This document shows positions 10,671 through 22,422 of a stretch of DNA of 64,000 nt, piece after piece. Every line of letters starts with the position of its first letter. The stretch's first letter is position 1. The stretch is from Cinnamomum chago (lineage: Eukaryota > Streptophyta > Magnoliopsida > Laurales > Lauraceae), in NCBI GenBank assembly GCA_038049695.1, contig CP142451.1, forward strand, positions 66,159,501 to 66,223,500, written 5' to 3'. Under the pieces are notes generated by a model. The model worked only from the letters and a program-made list of their open reading frames with translations, searched no databases and was not told where the DNA came from. A program made the translations under genes and the position numbers.

Positions 10671-11127
10671 GGCAACCACTCGGGCATTTGAACAGATTAA
10701 GTAGAAAGTGACGAGGCGCCTATTTTAAAACTTCCAGACTTTGATAAGGTCTTTGAAGTCAGTTGTAATGCTTCGCAAGAAGGAATTGGTGGAGTCTTAA
10801 GTCAAAATGGACATCTAGTCACCTACTTTAACGAAAACTTGAGTGATTCCCACAAGAAGTATTCGCCCAATGATCTGGAATTTTGATGCAGTAGTACAAG
10901 CTCTTCGTAACTAGTGTCACTGTTTGATTGGAAAGAATTTTATGTAGTAGTACAAGCTCTTCGTAATTAGTGTCATTGTTTGATTGGAACGGAATTTGTG
11001 CAGTACTCTGATCATGAAGCTTTGCAACATATGGATTCACAAAAGAAGATGAGCTCGAATCACGTCAAATGGAGTGCAAAGAATTCCCTGATGATCATAT
11101 GCTTGAAGTCGTCAATCTCACCTACTC
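10670..11127 (+). pseudogene. RNase H region of family A
   Basis: The block [21 protein letters not shown] matches the start of gypsy RNase H, usually FEVxCDAS. The catalytic aspartate codon reads AAT (Asn) at 10767-10769. Later blocks are [26 protein letters not shown] and YSDHEALQHM. A tandem duplication of about 59 bp (10887-11004) repeats the VVQALRN...CHCLIG segment. RNase H removes the RNA template strand; this copy is dead. Confidence 0.85.
10887..11004 (+). repeat. 59-bp tandem duplication within RNase H
   Basis: Two direct copies share GTAGTACAAGCTCTTCGTAA, then TAGTGTCAYTGTTTGATTGG. They differ at several bases, so the duplication is not recent. Confidence 0.8.
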
Positions 11128-12390
11128 ATGACAATTTCCGTCACAATACTAGGCTTTGAAGAAATTCACAAAAAAATCCCTGATGATCATGACTTTGGAT
11201 GCATTTACAAAGATCTTCTCAATGGTGAGTTTACTAAACATCCAAAGTTTACCATACATGATAGCTATTTCTTTCGTGGGAATCAATTATGCTTACCAAC
11301 TACATCTATCCGCGAACATGTCTTACAAGAGTTACATGGTGGCGGACGCAGTGGACATCTAGGGCGTGACAAAACATTGGCAATTGTGGAAGATCGCTTC
11401 TTTTCGCCCCGCCTAAAACCTGATGTTGCCCGAATTTATGAACAATGCAGAGTTGAAAATTGTCAAAAGAAGAACACCAGATTATATCAACCTCTTCCTA
11501 TTCCACATGTGCCTTGGCAAGATCTAAGCATGGATTGTCTTAGGCTTTACCAAAAACAGCATGGAAAGTAGATTCTAATTTTTGTTGTGGTGGAAGATTT
11601 TTCAATGTGGCACACTCTATACCATGCTCAACCATAGCCGATGCAAGGAAGGTTGCTACTGTTTTTTTCAAAGAGATTGTTCGTCTGCATGGCTCTCCCA
11701 AGACAATAGTATTTGACAAAGATACTAAGTTCATGAGATTTTTCTGAAAGACTTTATGGCAAATGATGCATACTAAGCTTCAATATTCAAGTGCCTACCA
11801 TCCACAAAAAGATGGCCAAACATAGGTTGCCAACCAAAGCTTGGGAAATCTTCTTTGATGTCTCATTGGAGAACACATCTCTACATGGGATCTTATTTTG
11901 CCCATGGCGGAGTTTGCCTACAATAACTCTGTAAACATAACCATGGGAAGATCACCATTTGAAGTTGTCACAGGAGTCGAGTCATGTCTTTCTATTGATT
12001 TGAGTCCCTTACCAGTTAAAGCCAGACCTAGCCAAGAAGCTGAGTAATTCACACGGCACATGAAGGACGTTCATGATGAAGTTCACAAACAGATTGCCAA
12101 AAGTAGTGAGAGCTATAAACATTATGCGGACACTCGAAGACGCCATGTTGAATTTAATGAAGGAGATATGGTCATGACCCAAATGAAGCTTGAACGGTTT
12201 CCCGCAGGTACTTACAAGAAGCTTCACCCAAGAAGTGCTGAGCATTCAAGATTCTGAAGAAAATCAGCTCCAATGCTTGTGTGCTCGATCTTCCTCCCGA
12301 CATAAATATCAGTTCCACATTCAATGTCGAAGATCTCACAATTTATCATGGCATTATCAAGATGAATCCTTTTAAGAACAGGATATCAGG
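11128..12390 (+). pseudogene. Ty3/gypsy integrase
   Basis: The N-terminal zinc-binding region (LHGGGRSGHLGRDKT...IYEQCRV) lies in an open frame of 147 codons at 11128-11571. The catalytic core follows through several shifts: SMDC (first Asp, 11533-11535), VFDKDTKF (second Asp, 11715-11717), then AYHPQKDGQT followed by a stop at 11823-11825. In this family the next residue is the catalytic glutamate, so one base change (GAG to TAG) removed it. Later blocks are LILPMAEFAYNNSVN, SPFEVVTG and GDMVMTQMKLERFPAGTYKKL. Integrase would join element DNA to the chromosome. Confidence 0.9.
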
Positions 12391-12396
12391 CTTACC

Positions 12397-12633
12397 ATGC
12401 TTCCACCTCCTCGAGAAGAAATTGAAGATGTCTTTGATGATCGGCTAGTATCAACAAAGAACAGAGGCTTTCAAAAGTTCTTAGTCAAGTGGAACGGGCA
12501 ACCTTTCTCTGAAGCTACATGGATCACAGCCACAAACATCCAGAGACTTGACTTGGATTTGTATGAGAGAGACCAAACTGATAATTCACCAGAGTCGAGT
12601 TTCTCCAAGCTAGGTAGAGTTGATGCAAGCTAG
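12397..12633 (+). pseudogene. chromodomain at the integrase C-terminus
   Basis: An open stretch with EEIEDVFDDRLVSTKNRGFQKFLVKWNGQPFSEATW, the chromodomain fold (one strand of aromatic/acidic residues, then FLVKWxG and EATW), and a short tail. In chromoviruses this domain steers integration toward marked chromatin. The stop at 12631-12633 lies about 8-10 bases inside the 3' LTR. This is the best preserved coding block of the element, though the upstream frame is broken so it is not expressed as part of a full polyprotein. Confidence 0.85.
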
Positions 12634-13280
12634 ACTACTAGGCTTGCTTAAAGGTTTATGCTCGAAGGCCTAACTCCTAAGTCCAACAAGGCCCAGTAAA
12701 GTGGGGATCTCTGACGACCTCTTCCTATTTTGTAGATTTCCTGATTTTCCTAGATTTTAATAATTGCTTAGTAGTAAATTAGATAGTTTCTAATTTTATT
12801 ATGACTTTTTTTCCAGTTTCTAATTTTATTATGAAGCCATGTTAGAAGGCGCCCAACGGAGGCACCTGTTAAAAAGTGTGAAAGCATGGAGATTGCCAGG
12901 AGTAGGAGAGGGAGAGGGAGAGGGAGACCCAAGAGAAGTCGGAAAGAAACTATTAAACATGACCTTGCCTACATGGATCTAACGGAGGACATGGCCCTAA
13001 ACAGATTTGACTGGCGTTGTCAAATCCATATAGCCGACCCCACCTAGTGGGAGAAGGCTTGGTTTGGTTTGGTTTGGTTTGTTTTCCAAGTTAGAGCTTA
13101 GGCTAAACTTTGTAAGAGATGTAATCCATTCTCATTGGGATAGATTGTAATTGAATAGAATTGAGTTCCTCTCTCTCTCATGAGTTTTTTGTCTTTGGTG
13201 TGAGACCAAGACAACATTATCCTAAGCCATGGGCTTGGAGAGTAGCCTGTTGGCTATTCTTCCCTTCCCAGGCTGTGTCA
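12624..13280 (+). repeat. family A 3' LTR with LINE insert
   Basis: It aligns with 4968-5342 at both ends (TGCAAGCTAGACTACTAGG at the start, GGCTGTGTCA at the end). About 270 bp in the middle are extra and hold an RTE LINE end and a local duplication of TTTCTAATTTTATTATGA. Confidence 0.85.
12838..13080 (+). mobile_element. RTE-type LINE 3' end inserted in the LTR
   Basis: The plus strand shows the C-terminal end of an RTE LINE ORF: RRxRGRPKR-like residues, then HDLAYMDLTEDMALNRFDW and IHIADP, and a TTGGTTTGGTTTGGTTT tail. It is 5'-truncated to about 240 bp. Candidate target duplications are TTTTCCAG (12809-12816) and TTTTCCAAG (13082-13090), but a local repeat at the left edge blurs the boundary. 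Confidence 0.8.
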
Positions 13281-13289
13281 AAAACTATT

Positions 13290-13676
13290 TGAGGGCCGTC
13301 GTTATTTTAAACAATGGGAGATGATTCCATTGTGGGATGCATCTCTTTTTTATTAATGTACCTTCACTAATTAGAGTACAGGGCCAGCTAAGGAAGATTA
13401 CAAAAGATAAGAAAACAAATCTCTAATTCAAATCTTCCATCCATAGTTCTTGTGTCCTTGTATGCAGAGTTAACTCAATGTACACAGCCCTATGTTCATG
13501 TTTTTTGATCACCTTATAAATGTGTAAAACCTGTTGAATGATCTGTTCCCATCCATGCAATTCGTCATTTCATTCCCTTAATTGTCAACATCTTGCTCAC
13601 CAGCTATGTACTTTTAAAGATAAGACCCTAGATCTAAATCCTAGTAACCAAACTAATAATTTTTTCTTGAGATAAA
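13290..13676. other. unassigned flank between two elements
   Basis: No gene or repeat was recognised between the family A element and the Mutator-like element. Confidence 0.4.
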
Positions 13677-13685
13677 ATCTCTAAA

Positions 13686-14487
13686 GGGAGCTTCTATTGG
13701 CACACAAGAAATTACTCTCCCCACACACAAAAAAAAAATAAAAAAATCCTAAAGTACCCCTCCTCCCCTTACCCCCTCCACCCTCCTCCCTCTCTCCCCT
13801 CCCCCTCTCCCAGTCGCTGGTCGAGAGGGAGACCATCCGGCAGGCCCTCTCTTCCTCCCTCCCCCTCTATTTTCTCTCCCTCTCCCTCTCTCTCCCTTCT
13901 TCTTCTGCTACCACCAGACACCCTCGCCGTCGCCGCCGCCGCTGCCACCTGACCCTCCATTCTTCCTCTCCACTTCACTGCCGCCCCATCTCTCTTTCGT
14001 TTTCCCCTTTCTCTTCCTTTCTCTCTCACTCCCCCTTGATGTCCCATGTCATCGTGTCAGCACCGTCGCCTTCGGCGACCACCAGCACCACCGCCGGCCA
14101 CCACCAAGCTCTCCTCATCTCTCTCTATTTCCCCCATTTTCCCTCTCTTTGTTTCTCTCTTTCTTTCCTTCTCTCTCTCCCATCTCCTTGCTGCCATGTG
14201 AATCAGCCCCCGCCCCCCCACAAATCCCATTCTCTCTGTTCTTGTTCTTTTTCTTTCTTTCTTCTTTTTCTCTTTCCCCTCCTCCATGGGAGGGAAGACT
14301 GGGCAGGGGGAGGGAGGGGGGGAGAGAAAAAAGAGGGGAAGGGAGGAAGAGAAAGGGGCTGCTGCAGGGCCTGCCGGCTGGGGCTCCCTCCCAGCCGGTG
14401 GGGGAGGAGGGTGGAAGGGGGAAGGGAGGAGGGTAGTTTAGGAATTTTTTGCGTGGAGTTTGTTTTGGTGTGCCGGTAGAACGTCCG
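13686..14487. mobile_element. 802-bp non-autonomous Mutator-like element
   Basis: Long terminal inverted repeats start GGGAGCTTCTATTGGCACAC on the left and CGGACGTTCTACCGGCACAC on the complement of the right end. They continue for well over 100 bp through AAAAATCCTAAA and pyrimidine-rich CCCTCCTCCC blocks. The flanks ATCTCTAAA (13677-13685) and ATGTCTAAA (14488-14496) are a 9-bp TSD with one mismatch, the length typical of Mutator. The interior is a CT-rich, GA-rich low-complexity region. Frames here (for example 14036-14479) are compositional artefacts, and no transposase is present. Confidence 0.85.
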
Positions 14488-14496
14488 ATGTCTAAA

Positions 14497-17400
14497 TGAT
14501 CAACCAAAGGAAAGTGATTATATCCTAATCTAACTTAATTAGATTAATCAATTAAAAGAATTTCCAATGAAAAAATCAACATATTCTAGCTTGTGGCTTG
14601 TGAGCCTCATGCATATGGACTGCATTATTCTCTTCGAGTTGGATGTAACTCACTCAAGTTAGCAACTAGCATCATCATCCTCTGAGATCAAACACCAAAA
14701 AAATGAAGGCTTGATCATGTAGGTTCCTTTTGTCTAGATCAATTGTCATGGATGGTGATATGATCTCGTTTTTAATTGTGTACTGTCACACTTGGTGAAT
14801 TCTTGGATTTGACCAGACACCATTTAATTGTCAGATCAGGCCAAATATTCCATTTAATAATCCTGTCAGATATTCGCATTCATCCGACTGTTGCAATCAA
14901 TGGATGTGCCTGTTTACCTGCTACACCCACTTGCATACATGATGCTGTCTTCAATTGAGTCCTACATTGTTGTTGCCAATCTCCAACGATGAAACGAATA
15001 GAGCCAGTACCATTAGATTGTCTAATTGAACCTTGACATGCAGATTTTCTGGACTGTCACCAGGTGTCGAAGATCAAACACAAGATTCTCTTTAGAGTCC
15101 TTTGTTTGATCTCCTATATCAAGATCAACCATAGAACTTTCTTCTAGCAGACATTCTACGACCTTCTGGCTCAAGATCCATTGTATGGACATCATCAACT
15201 GGAATATGATTAGCCAATGCCTTAAATTGTAATAGCATTTTATGCATCTCTCTATGGGTGCCTCAGTGTAATGAGAGGACTCCGCTCCCTGGGTTTTCAT
15301 TTCCGTGATGGAGACGAATCATGTGTTCCTAGCCCTTGCATTGGAAATTAAAATCATCTCTATCAAAGAAAATCAGTTCACTTTTTTTCCTTTTATCGCA
15401 AGGAAAATGTGTCACCCCAATTGATCGGAAAATGGGTTGCACGGAAAATCAGAATAACTTTAACTCTCTGCTACAAAGTCCTCTCGTCACAAATATACCC
15501 TATGTGTGTTGCTTTTGTCTTAGTATGGTGCTCTTCCCAACCATCAACTTCCCAAACAATGACTTGATAAATAGATTTTACCAATGATCAAAGTAAGGCT
15601 TAACACACTAATAAGAAATTACTCATACCAGATTGTACAGGTAAGGCCATGGTCATTGCCATTCTCTTCATCAAGGTTTAGATTCTTGCACAACCTCTGC
15701 AACGCTCGTATTCCAAAATATAAAAGCCTCATTAAAGAAATTGCTTTACAGTTCATAATAATGCATCCCTCTATAAAGAAATTCAAATCCTACATCCCAG
15801 TCAGAGAGAGAAAGGAAACTAAATTATAATTGCTTCCTAAGATAACATTTATTTTCTAATAATAAACTAAAAGGAAAATAATTAAATTCTAGTATAACTT
15901 GTTTAGATAAATCAATTAAAAGAAGTTTTTATATGAAAGAAAGGGAACTGGACAAATTCTAGACTGGCTTATTGGCCGACGTATACCAATTCAGAGTGCG
16001 TCATTACATGATTTGAATTGGCACTTTGAGGGTGAATGTTAATCCTTTGTTGCTTCCCTTCCCCGACACTCTAGCTATGATCCTTAGATGTTGACATGAA
16101 GGGGCCTTCTCATCTCCAGCCGTTGTGCCTGCGGTGTCTAGTCTGGATGCTTTACTTCCATGGCACTGTGTAGGGAATATGGGGTAGGCAGGGGTGAGCG
16201 GGCTCATCTGGGATAGTGCTGCAACGATCTTCTTGGTCCTTGTGGAGTTTCAATTGGCCATATGGGTGGAGATGATGGCATTGATGATTTGACTCTTACC
16301 TGATTCTTGTCCATCGTATTGTTGAAGGAGACCAATGGCCAGTTGCCAGTGTGTGGTGGCCTTGAGGATAGCAGCTGTGGTGGTAGACATCGCTAGAACT
16401 TAGGAGTATTTAGGCATTTTTCTTCTTTGGAGAAAGGGGTGCAAAGTAGGAGGTGGACAGTTTCCCTGGAAGTATTGTGTAAGCTTATGGATTTTTGGAA
16501 ACAGTCTAATAATTCCCCTCTAATAGGCTTGTCAATTCATTTGTGAGTAATATACATTTGGCTCGCTGTCCTGAGCTCGTTAGTATGGAACTCTGATACT
16601 AAATAACTCCTTTATTAATTGAAGTCACCAGACAAACAAAAAAGAATCAGAGTGCATACCCACGTACAGCTAACTGCCCTTTTCCCTTATGGTTACGAGG
16701 CCCCAAATCCTGTTCTTATTGCATCTTGTTTTCTGTCAATTTGGGAAACAGATGGTTCTCACTTGGAAGAAAATGGATTAATTTTTTTTCTCTTATTGTG
16801 ATCTAAGCTTTGACATATAATGGAATTTCCTTTTCTATAAGTTTCCAAGGCCTGATTATATCCCCACGTCCGCCGTTTTATATCATCAAGAAATGTGTGG
16901 AACCTAACTATTTCGTAATTCGTTTTAACAACCTAACCCTACTTCTGAAACCGGTGGAGTTGATTTTTTCCCTTTTGTGCGACTGATCATTTCGTTCTCT
17001 CAATGGTTAAGCTCTTGCGTGCAGTTTTCTCCTTTGGCAATTTTACATATGGTTACCTTTTCCTTTCTACGAAATTTGAGACATTATTGAGATGGTACGT
17101 TCTTCCCACTGTTACTTATGGCAGCTTCAATCCAAACCCAAGTTTTGATAGTGTGAATGTGGTTATTTTATGCTGATGTTGAATCGACGGATGATTTGCA
17201 ACGAGAGTGGGATCTACTTCTATTTATCCCCTCTTAAAAGGTTAGGATCCTGTGCTGTACAAAGAAGGGTGCTTTCATTTTGGATTGAGCTTTCACCCAT
17301 ATATGGCCGGTTGTTTGCATGAGATTTCAACATATAGGAATTCATGGTGAAATGGGCTCGACAAAGAGCCTTTTGGCATTGTTAAATGTGCTCGATATTG

Positions 17401-18120
17401 CAACCTTTGAGGTTTTGGGTTCAAGTCACATTGCCAATCCAAAAATAGAAAAAGAAAAAAGAAAAAAGGTCAAATTAGTTGAAAAGGGACTGAGTGTGGG
17501 CGTGAAGAATTCAAAGGAGAGAAATAATTGGGATCTTGACTTTCCTAGGAATTGAATTACTGGGTGATGTCTGGGCATTTATTTTTCATGCCCTCTTGAT
17601 TTTATTTTTTTGGTAAAGAGAGATGGTTGATGGTCATTTTTTATTAGAAGTCTTCGAATTTCTAGAGTTCAATCATTTGAAGCAAATGGGTCCTTTTAAC
17701 AATATCTGTAAACCTTTGATGGAAATTGATACAGAGGGACAGTCAGAGCCGATCATGTTGTGAGCCTATCTTCTGCCAATCCTATTAACCGTTGGATTGG
17801 ACTATAGATTGAATTACTTTAAGCTTGAAAGTGATGAAATCCATGGGGTCTGCGGTGGTGATTGTGTGGTTACATCAAATTTATTTTATATCAGGCCTCT
17901 TGACTGGCACCAGAAATAAGAGAGGACACCGTCTGTTATCCTTTCTTTCTAGGCTCGCTTTTGTTGGTCAATCTATGTGCTCACAAACAACTTAGACAAC
18001 CATCTCGACCTGTTATAGTCAGCTGGATAAGGACATTTGTGAGTACATAAGTTTAAATTTCATGTAAAGAAAAATACTAATAATAATAGAAAGAAATAAT
18101 ATAATGATTTTGATTCAATT
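14497..18120. other. unassigned DNA
   Basis: No gene was recognised. A minus-strand stretch near 15100-15290 reads KALANHIPVDDVHTMDLEPEGRRM in one frame and looks more protein-like than its surroundings. It could be a relic exon, but I cannot name it. Other frames (15336-15829, 17319-17555) are short and without motifs. Confidence 0.35.
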
Positions 18121-18127
18121 TCCATTC

Positions 18128-18222
18128 AAACACACTAATTTGCCTTTAGTAAGAGCTAAATTAGATTAAAGCCTAAAATGAAAGCTCTAATTTTTAAGTT
18201 CTAATTTACAATTAGTGTGTTT
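18128..18222. repeat. small foldback repeat
   Basis: AAACACACTAATT (18128-18140) is the perfect complement of AATTAGTGTGTTT (18210-18222), enclosing 69 bp. It may be a small MITE-like foldback or the left end of a larger one. No clear TSD was found. Confidence 0.5.
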
Positions 18223-21200
18223 GATAAAATTATAAAAGAAAAGCTCTTATTTTGTGTGGTAATTGGGAAGGGAGAAACCCTGGGTTATAAAAAAAGAAAA
18301 AAGAAAAAGAAAATTGAGGCGTATCTTTAGGAATTGTGGTAATTGAGACCCACCTTTTAAATGTTACAATTTAGAACTCGTAATTTGCATCATTTTATAA
18401 TTTTATGAGGTTATTTTTCTCCAAGACACAATGGCAACCTCCATCCACTTTTCCTAAACAACTCTAAAAAAATAAGCAAACTCCATTAACTTATTTTTCT
18501 GAGGCAAAAGCTATAATTTGTAAATAAGCTGTAAAATTAGAATATTAATTAGAAGTTTACCATATGCTCTAATATGTAAATAAGCTCTAAGTCACATATA
18601 AGCGGAGCTTATTTTTAGAGTTACCAAGTAGGCCCTAATTACAAGAAATTGAAATACATATGAAACAAACAGGTCCAAAGCGTAGCTTACAACATTGGAT
18701 CTCTGAGGTGCCTTCACTTGGTTTACGAAGATGTAAACAAGCGCCAATAGGTTGGCACTGCACCAAATTTTACACTTGGTTTACAGAGATTTAAACGGCA
18801 CCTAAAGGCTAACAAGTATGGCCCATATCATTGTATGTGTATATATCAGGCTGTGGGGAGTTTCCAATCTATCTAAGGAAATATTATGTTCTGAGGACCT
18901 TTTTTGGTTTGGCTAGGAAGGATAATTATATTTACTAAATTTTTTACCAACTCAAAAAATCTATGCTGCTCAAAATAAATGTCTTTAACTTTGATTTCAA
19001 TGTAACGAGAGTTGGGCCTATTATCGAGTTTATTCACATGTTTCACAATACGGCTTGCCCAATTCCAATTAAATTGAGATTTGTCCAAAACCAGAACAAG
19101 TGGGTCACTTGGAGTGGTTTGTGTTTTTTAGGTTATAGGCCCTCCCAAAAACTTCTCTAATCTTTGGCATAGGAAAATACAGGTGCTGATGTGGATGTAA
19201 AAAACAAGCCCCTGTTACCCTGTCGCCAAATCAGACTTGAAGGGTCCTGAAACTGCCTGAGCCAACAGGAAAACTGACTTTTGCCACCCCTAACTGGGCT
19301 TTGGATCAAACCATATTACAGCAAAATCAATCTGGCCGCAGTGCAAGTGGAACCCTATCATGATTGTATATATAATATGCTAGATATGAACATCAGTTTG
19401 TTAATGACTGAGACAAATGACTAAGATTTCTTTAGCGGTGGATTCTCGCGCCAAAATTGAAATAATCTGGAGTAGGTTGGGCATGTATGGTTAATATTCA
19501 TCTTTTATAAGAAAGATGATCATTTATACGAAGGATCCACTACAAAATATCGTACTACAATATCTAATACAAAAGGTTAAGAAAACACCACTATAGAAAC
19601 CTTGCTATGGAGATCCGCTGTAGAAAAGCCATTACCTAGGTTTTCTGCTTTAAGATTTGTTGTTTTTGGTGGACTTGCATGGGATTTGAATCTAGTTTCA
19701 TAGAGATTTGGGTTCGGATTCTATAGAAATATGGGATTTGGATTCTAGTTTTGTAAGATTAAAGACTTGCGACCTTGGGAGGATGGCATTTGTTCTTACA
19801 GATATTTGGGGTTTTGGATTCAGCATAGATAAGTGGTTTTTTGGTGTATTTATAGAGAGGCCAATGAGCAAGAAGACTTGCTTACAAAACAGGGATTTGA
19901 TTGGAAATCAATGGCCATATTAAGCATTTCTAGGATCTAAAAACTGCTTACATAGGGACAGTTTTTGAAACTTCCGTTTTCTTTTTCAAACTCCTAGTAT
20001 ATATAACTGTTCAATGCTTTTCTAGCGATTTGTGGGCGGCATGGGAGATGCATCGCAGAAAGCGACAAACATTTATAAAAGGAAAAATGCATTTGACGCA
20101 GGACAAGGGAAACACAACATGAAAATGCATTTGTCATTCCATTTCAGTTTTCAAGTAAAAATTTGAGTTTTACATCAAGAATTTGTGGGCTCAACGTTCC
20201 GACTCACAGGTGATATGTCATGACTCTCCTATCTGTCATCCGATACACAAAATATAATGCTTGCGCTAAATTACAATTTAATGATGGAAAAGGCCACAAA
20301 AATGTGAAAGAATTGGCTGAAGTGTTGCTTCGGAGGTCCCAAAGACTGTTGGGTACATAAGAATCCAATTCCATCTGTTCTTTGATTTCTATGTCCATTT
20401 CATGTTTTGCCTCTAGAGTTGGCATTCTTATGGGTAGTGGGAGTTTTGGTGGTCCGAGCACGGTCCCTTTCATCATGTCACTTAGGCAAATTTATGTTAA
20501 TTGGCTATGGTGAAAGCAATTTGCATGATAGGACTTTGGTCCAACATCGCTAGGTCCCCAAGTAGACATTGAAATGGAAATTAAAGGAAAAGGAAAGAAA
20601 CTAACTTCATGGAATGTTAAAGTTTCCTCTGGAGGTTTAAGGGTACCTTGGAGTCGTGCAAGAACACCAAGTTGCAGCAATTGTAGAGCTTTTCCTCTTT
20701 GGAGTGCATGCAACTTCTTCTTTCTCTTAGCTTTTCTTCTTTCTTTTCTCTCCTTTCGATTGCCGGGATTGGGGCTTAATTCTCAGACCCCTTTTCTAGC
20801 TTAAAATGACCTATTTATAGGGTTAAAAGACTTACGGGTGGATTGAACACGATTCCCATGATTACCCCTGCTTTCTCCATCAAGAAATTATTTTGGGAAC
20901 GTGGGGCCGCTGGATTTGCTTGGGGTGTTGTAGCACCTGTACATTTCTGTCAAAATGGGGGGTCGTAGGTGGTTGCTTGTCACCCAAAGTTATTGAAGGT
21001 GGGCTCCCTGCTCCCAATTGCCAAGAAGTGGTTAAAAAACATGGGAGGGTCGTGGAGAAATGGTCCACATGAGTGTCACGTGTCGGTTTTTTTATTTGTG
21101 ATACATATTATGCAATTTTGGCATTTTCATGGATTTGTTTTGGTCAAATTCAAGTGCCACACGTCACATATTGATTGGAACACATGTCATGATGACTTGG

Positions 21201-22320
21201 GAGTATGTGGGATCCATTTTAAGTGAGAAAAAGCTAAAGGGTCGCAAGTTTTGGACCTTTCAGGGGCGGTCGTAGAACCCTTTTTTTCTTCCATGTGGGC
21301 AGACCTATCTCCCTCGTTTTAACTCTTTTTGATTTGAAATTAAAAGGGTATATTCTTGATATGCTCTTCAATGATTTTGCAGTGGATATGGAGGCTTTGT
21401 ATTGCTTGATCATCATGAAATGGGGCCTACAAAGATGTATATTGTTTGCATTGTTTTGGCTTTAAATGACCTCTAATTCACTTGATATTTGTTCTTTTAG
21501 TTTGGAATGTCTCAACATTAACTTGATAGCTCTTCCTTGAACTTTTGAGTGCAGGACTTGATATTTGATAACAGGAGTTAATCCCGACCATTGATTTGAC
21601 CTAGTGGACCCTGATTTGACTTCACAGGCCCCGATTTAACTTCATGGACCCTATGTATGGCTCAATCTTCTAAATTTTCACTTTATATGTGCCAACAAAT
21701 TAGTGACCCTTGAGGCATGACAGTGGAGAGGATGTCCTCGGAGGCATCACTCCTCGGAGCTTTGAGAATTTCTCCATCTTTGGTTTGAGCTTTTGGGACC
21801 CTTTGCCTGAGCTTGGATCTTCATCATATGTATGTAAACCCTTTTTTACTCTGGATTCTTGACCTCTGGCAGAGGCCAGAGTGCTAGCTTTTCCTAGTCA
21901 AACTTGCCATTAGACTGGGTCTTGGCTTACTTGAGCTTGTCTTGGGAATTGGGCCCTGTGATAGGCATCGCTTGTAAAATCATCTCGAAAATGTGCTTTC
22001 GGCGTTGTAAGAGCCTTCCTTTGCGAGGATTTATGACCTTGGATGTGTTTGTGGACTTGATTTGTGGATTTGATGAGGTTTTGGATTGCATTGGTGGGCT
22101 TGGACAAATTTGTTGTCACTGTCCTACTTGGCCCAATTCTTGTTCTTCTGGCTTTAAGTCTGAGTTTGATGGTAGAAATAGGCCATGCATATGCTCGTTG
22201 AAAAGCTTAGGAGGCCAGAAATCCAACGGTGTGCTTGGTTTGACGATCCGACAGGCAGTTTGAATTTTGCTGGGAAAAGGCCCAATTTTGAAAATTCGAA
22301 GGGTTTGGCTCAAGGGCCTG
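18223..22320. other. unassigned DNA
   Basis: No gene or complete element was recognised. The region has a few longer frames without motifs (for example 19708-19923 and 21904-22263) and several GGGTCGCA/GGTCGTAG words near 21050-21290 that recur near 28285-28340, so parts may be old LTR sequence. Confidence 0.35.
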
Positions 22321-22348
22321 AAATTGAAGGGCTCTCTCTCTCTCTCTC

Positions 22349-22414
22349 TCTCTGGATGTTGATGTAGGAGGAGATGTTGTAATCACTTACCATCGATTTG
22401 AGAAAAGGTCCCAC
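22349..22414. repeat. left copy of a 75-bp tandem repeat
   Basis: TCTCTGGATGTTGATGTAGG through GATTTGAGAAAAGGT recurs at 25551-25614 with few changes. Removing the LTR between them leaves two direct copies with a period of about 75 bp. A (TC)n run (22331-22352) precedes it. Confidence 0.8.
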
Positions 22415-22422
22415 TCTATGTT

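Larger units (their letters stand above)
4968..13280 (+). mobile_element. Ty3/gypsy chromodomain retrotransposon (family A), decayed
   Basis: An 8.3-kb element with two recognisable LTRs. Gag, protease, RT, RNase H, integrase and chromodomain follow in gypsy order. The bases just before the 5' LTR (4960-4966) and just after the 3' LTR (13281-13287) both read AAAACTA, consistent with a TSD and a one-base shift at the left edge. The coding part has many stops and frameshifts and at least three later insertions, so it is an old, inactive copy. The C-terminal chromodomain places it with plant chromoviruses; I do not assign a lineage. Confidence 0.9.

Noticed and set aside
14036..14507. Overlapping proline/serine/leucine-rich frames on both strands
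   Set aside because: They come from CT/GA-rich low-complexity DNA inside a Mutator-like element and have no domain or codon signal.
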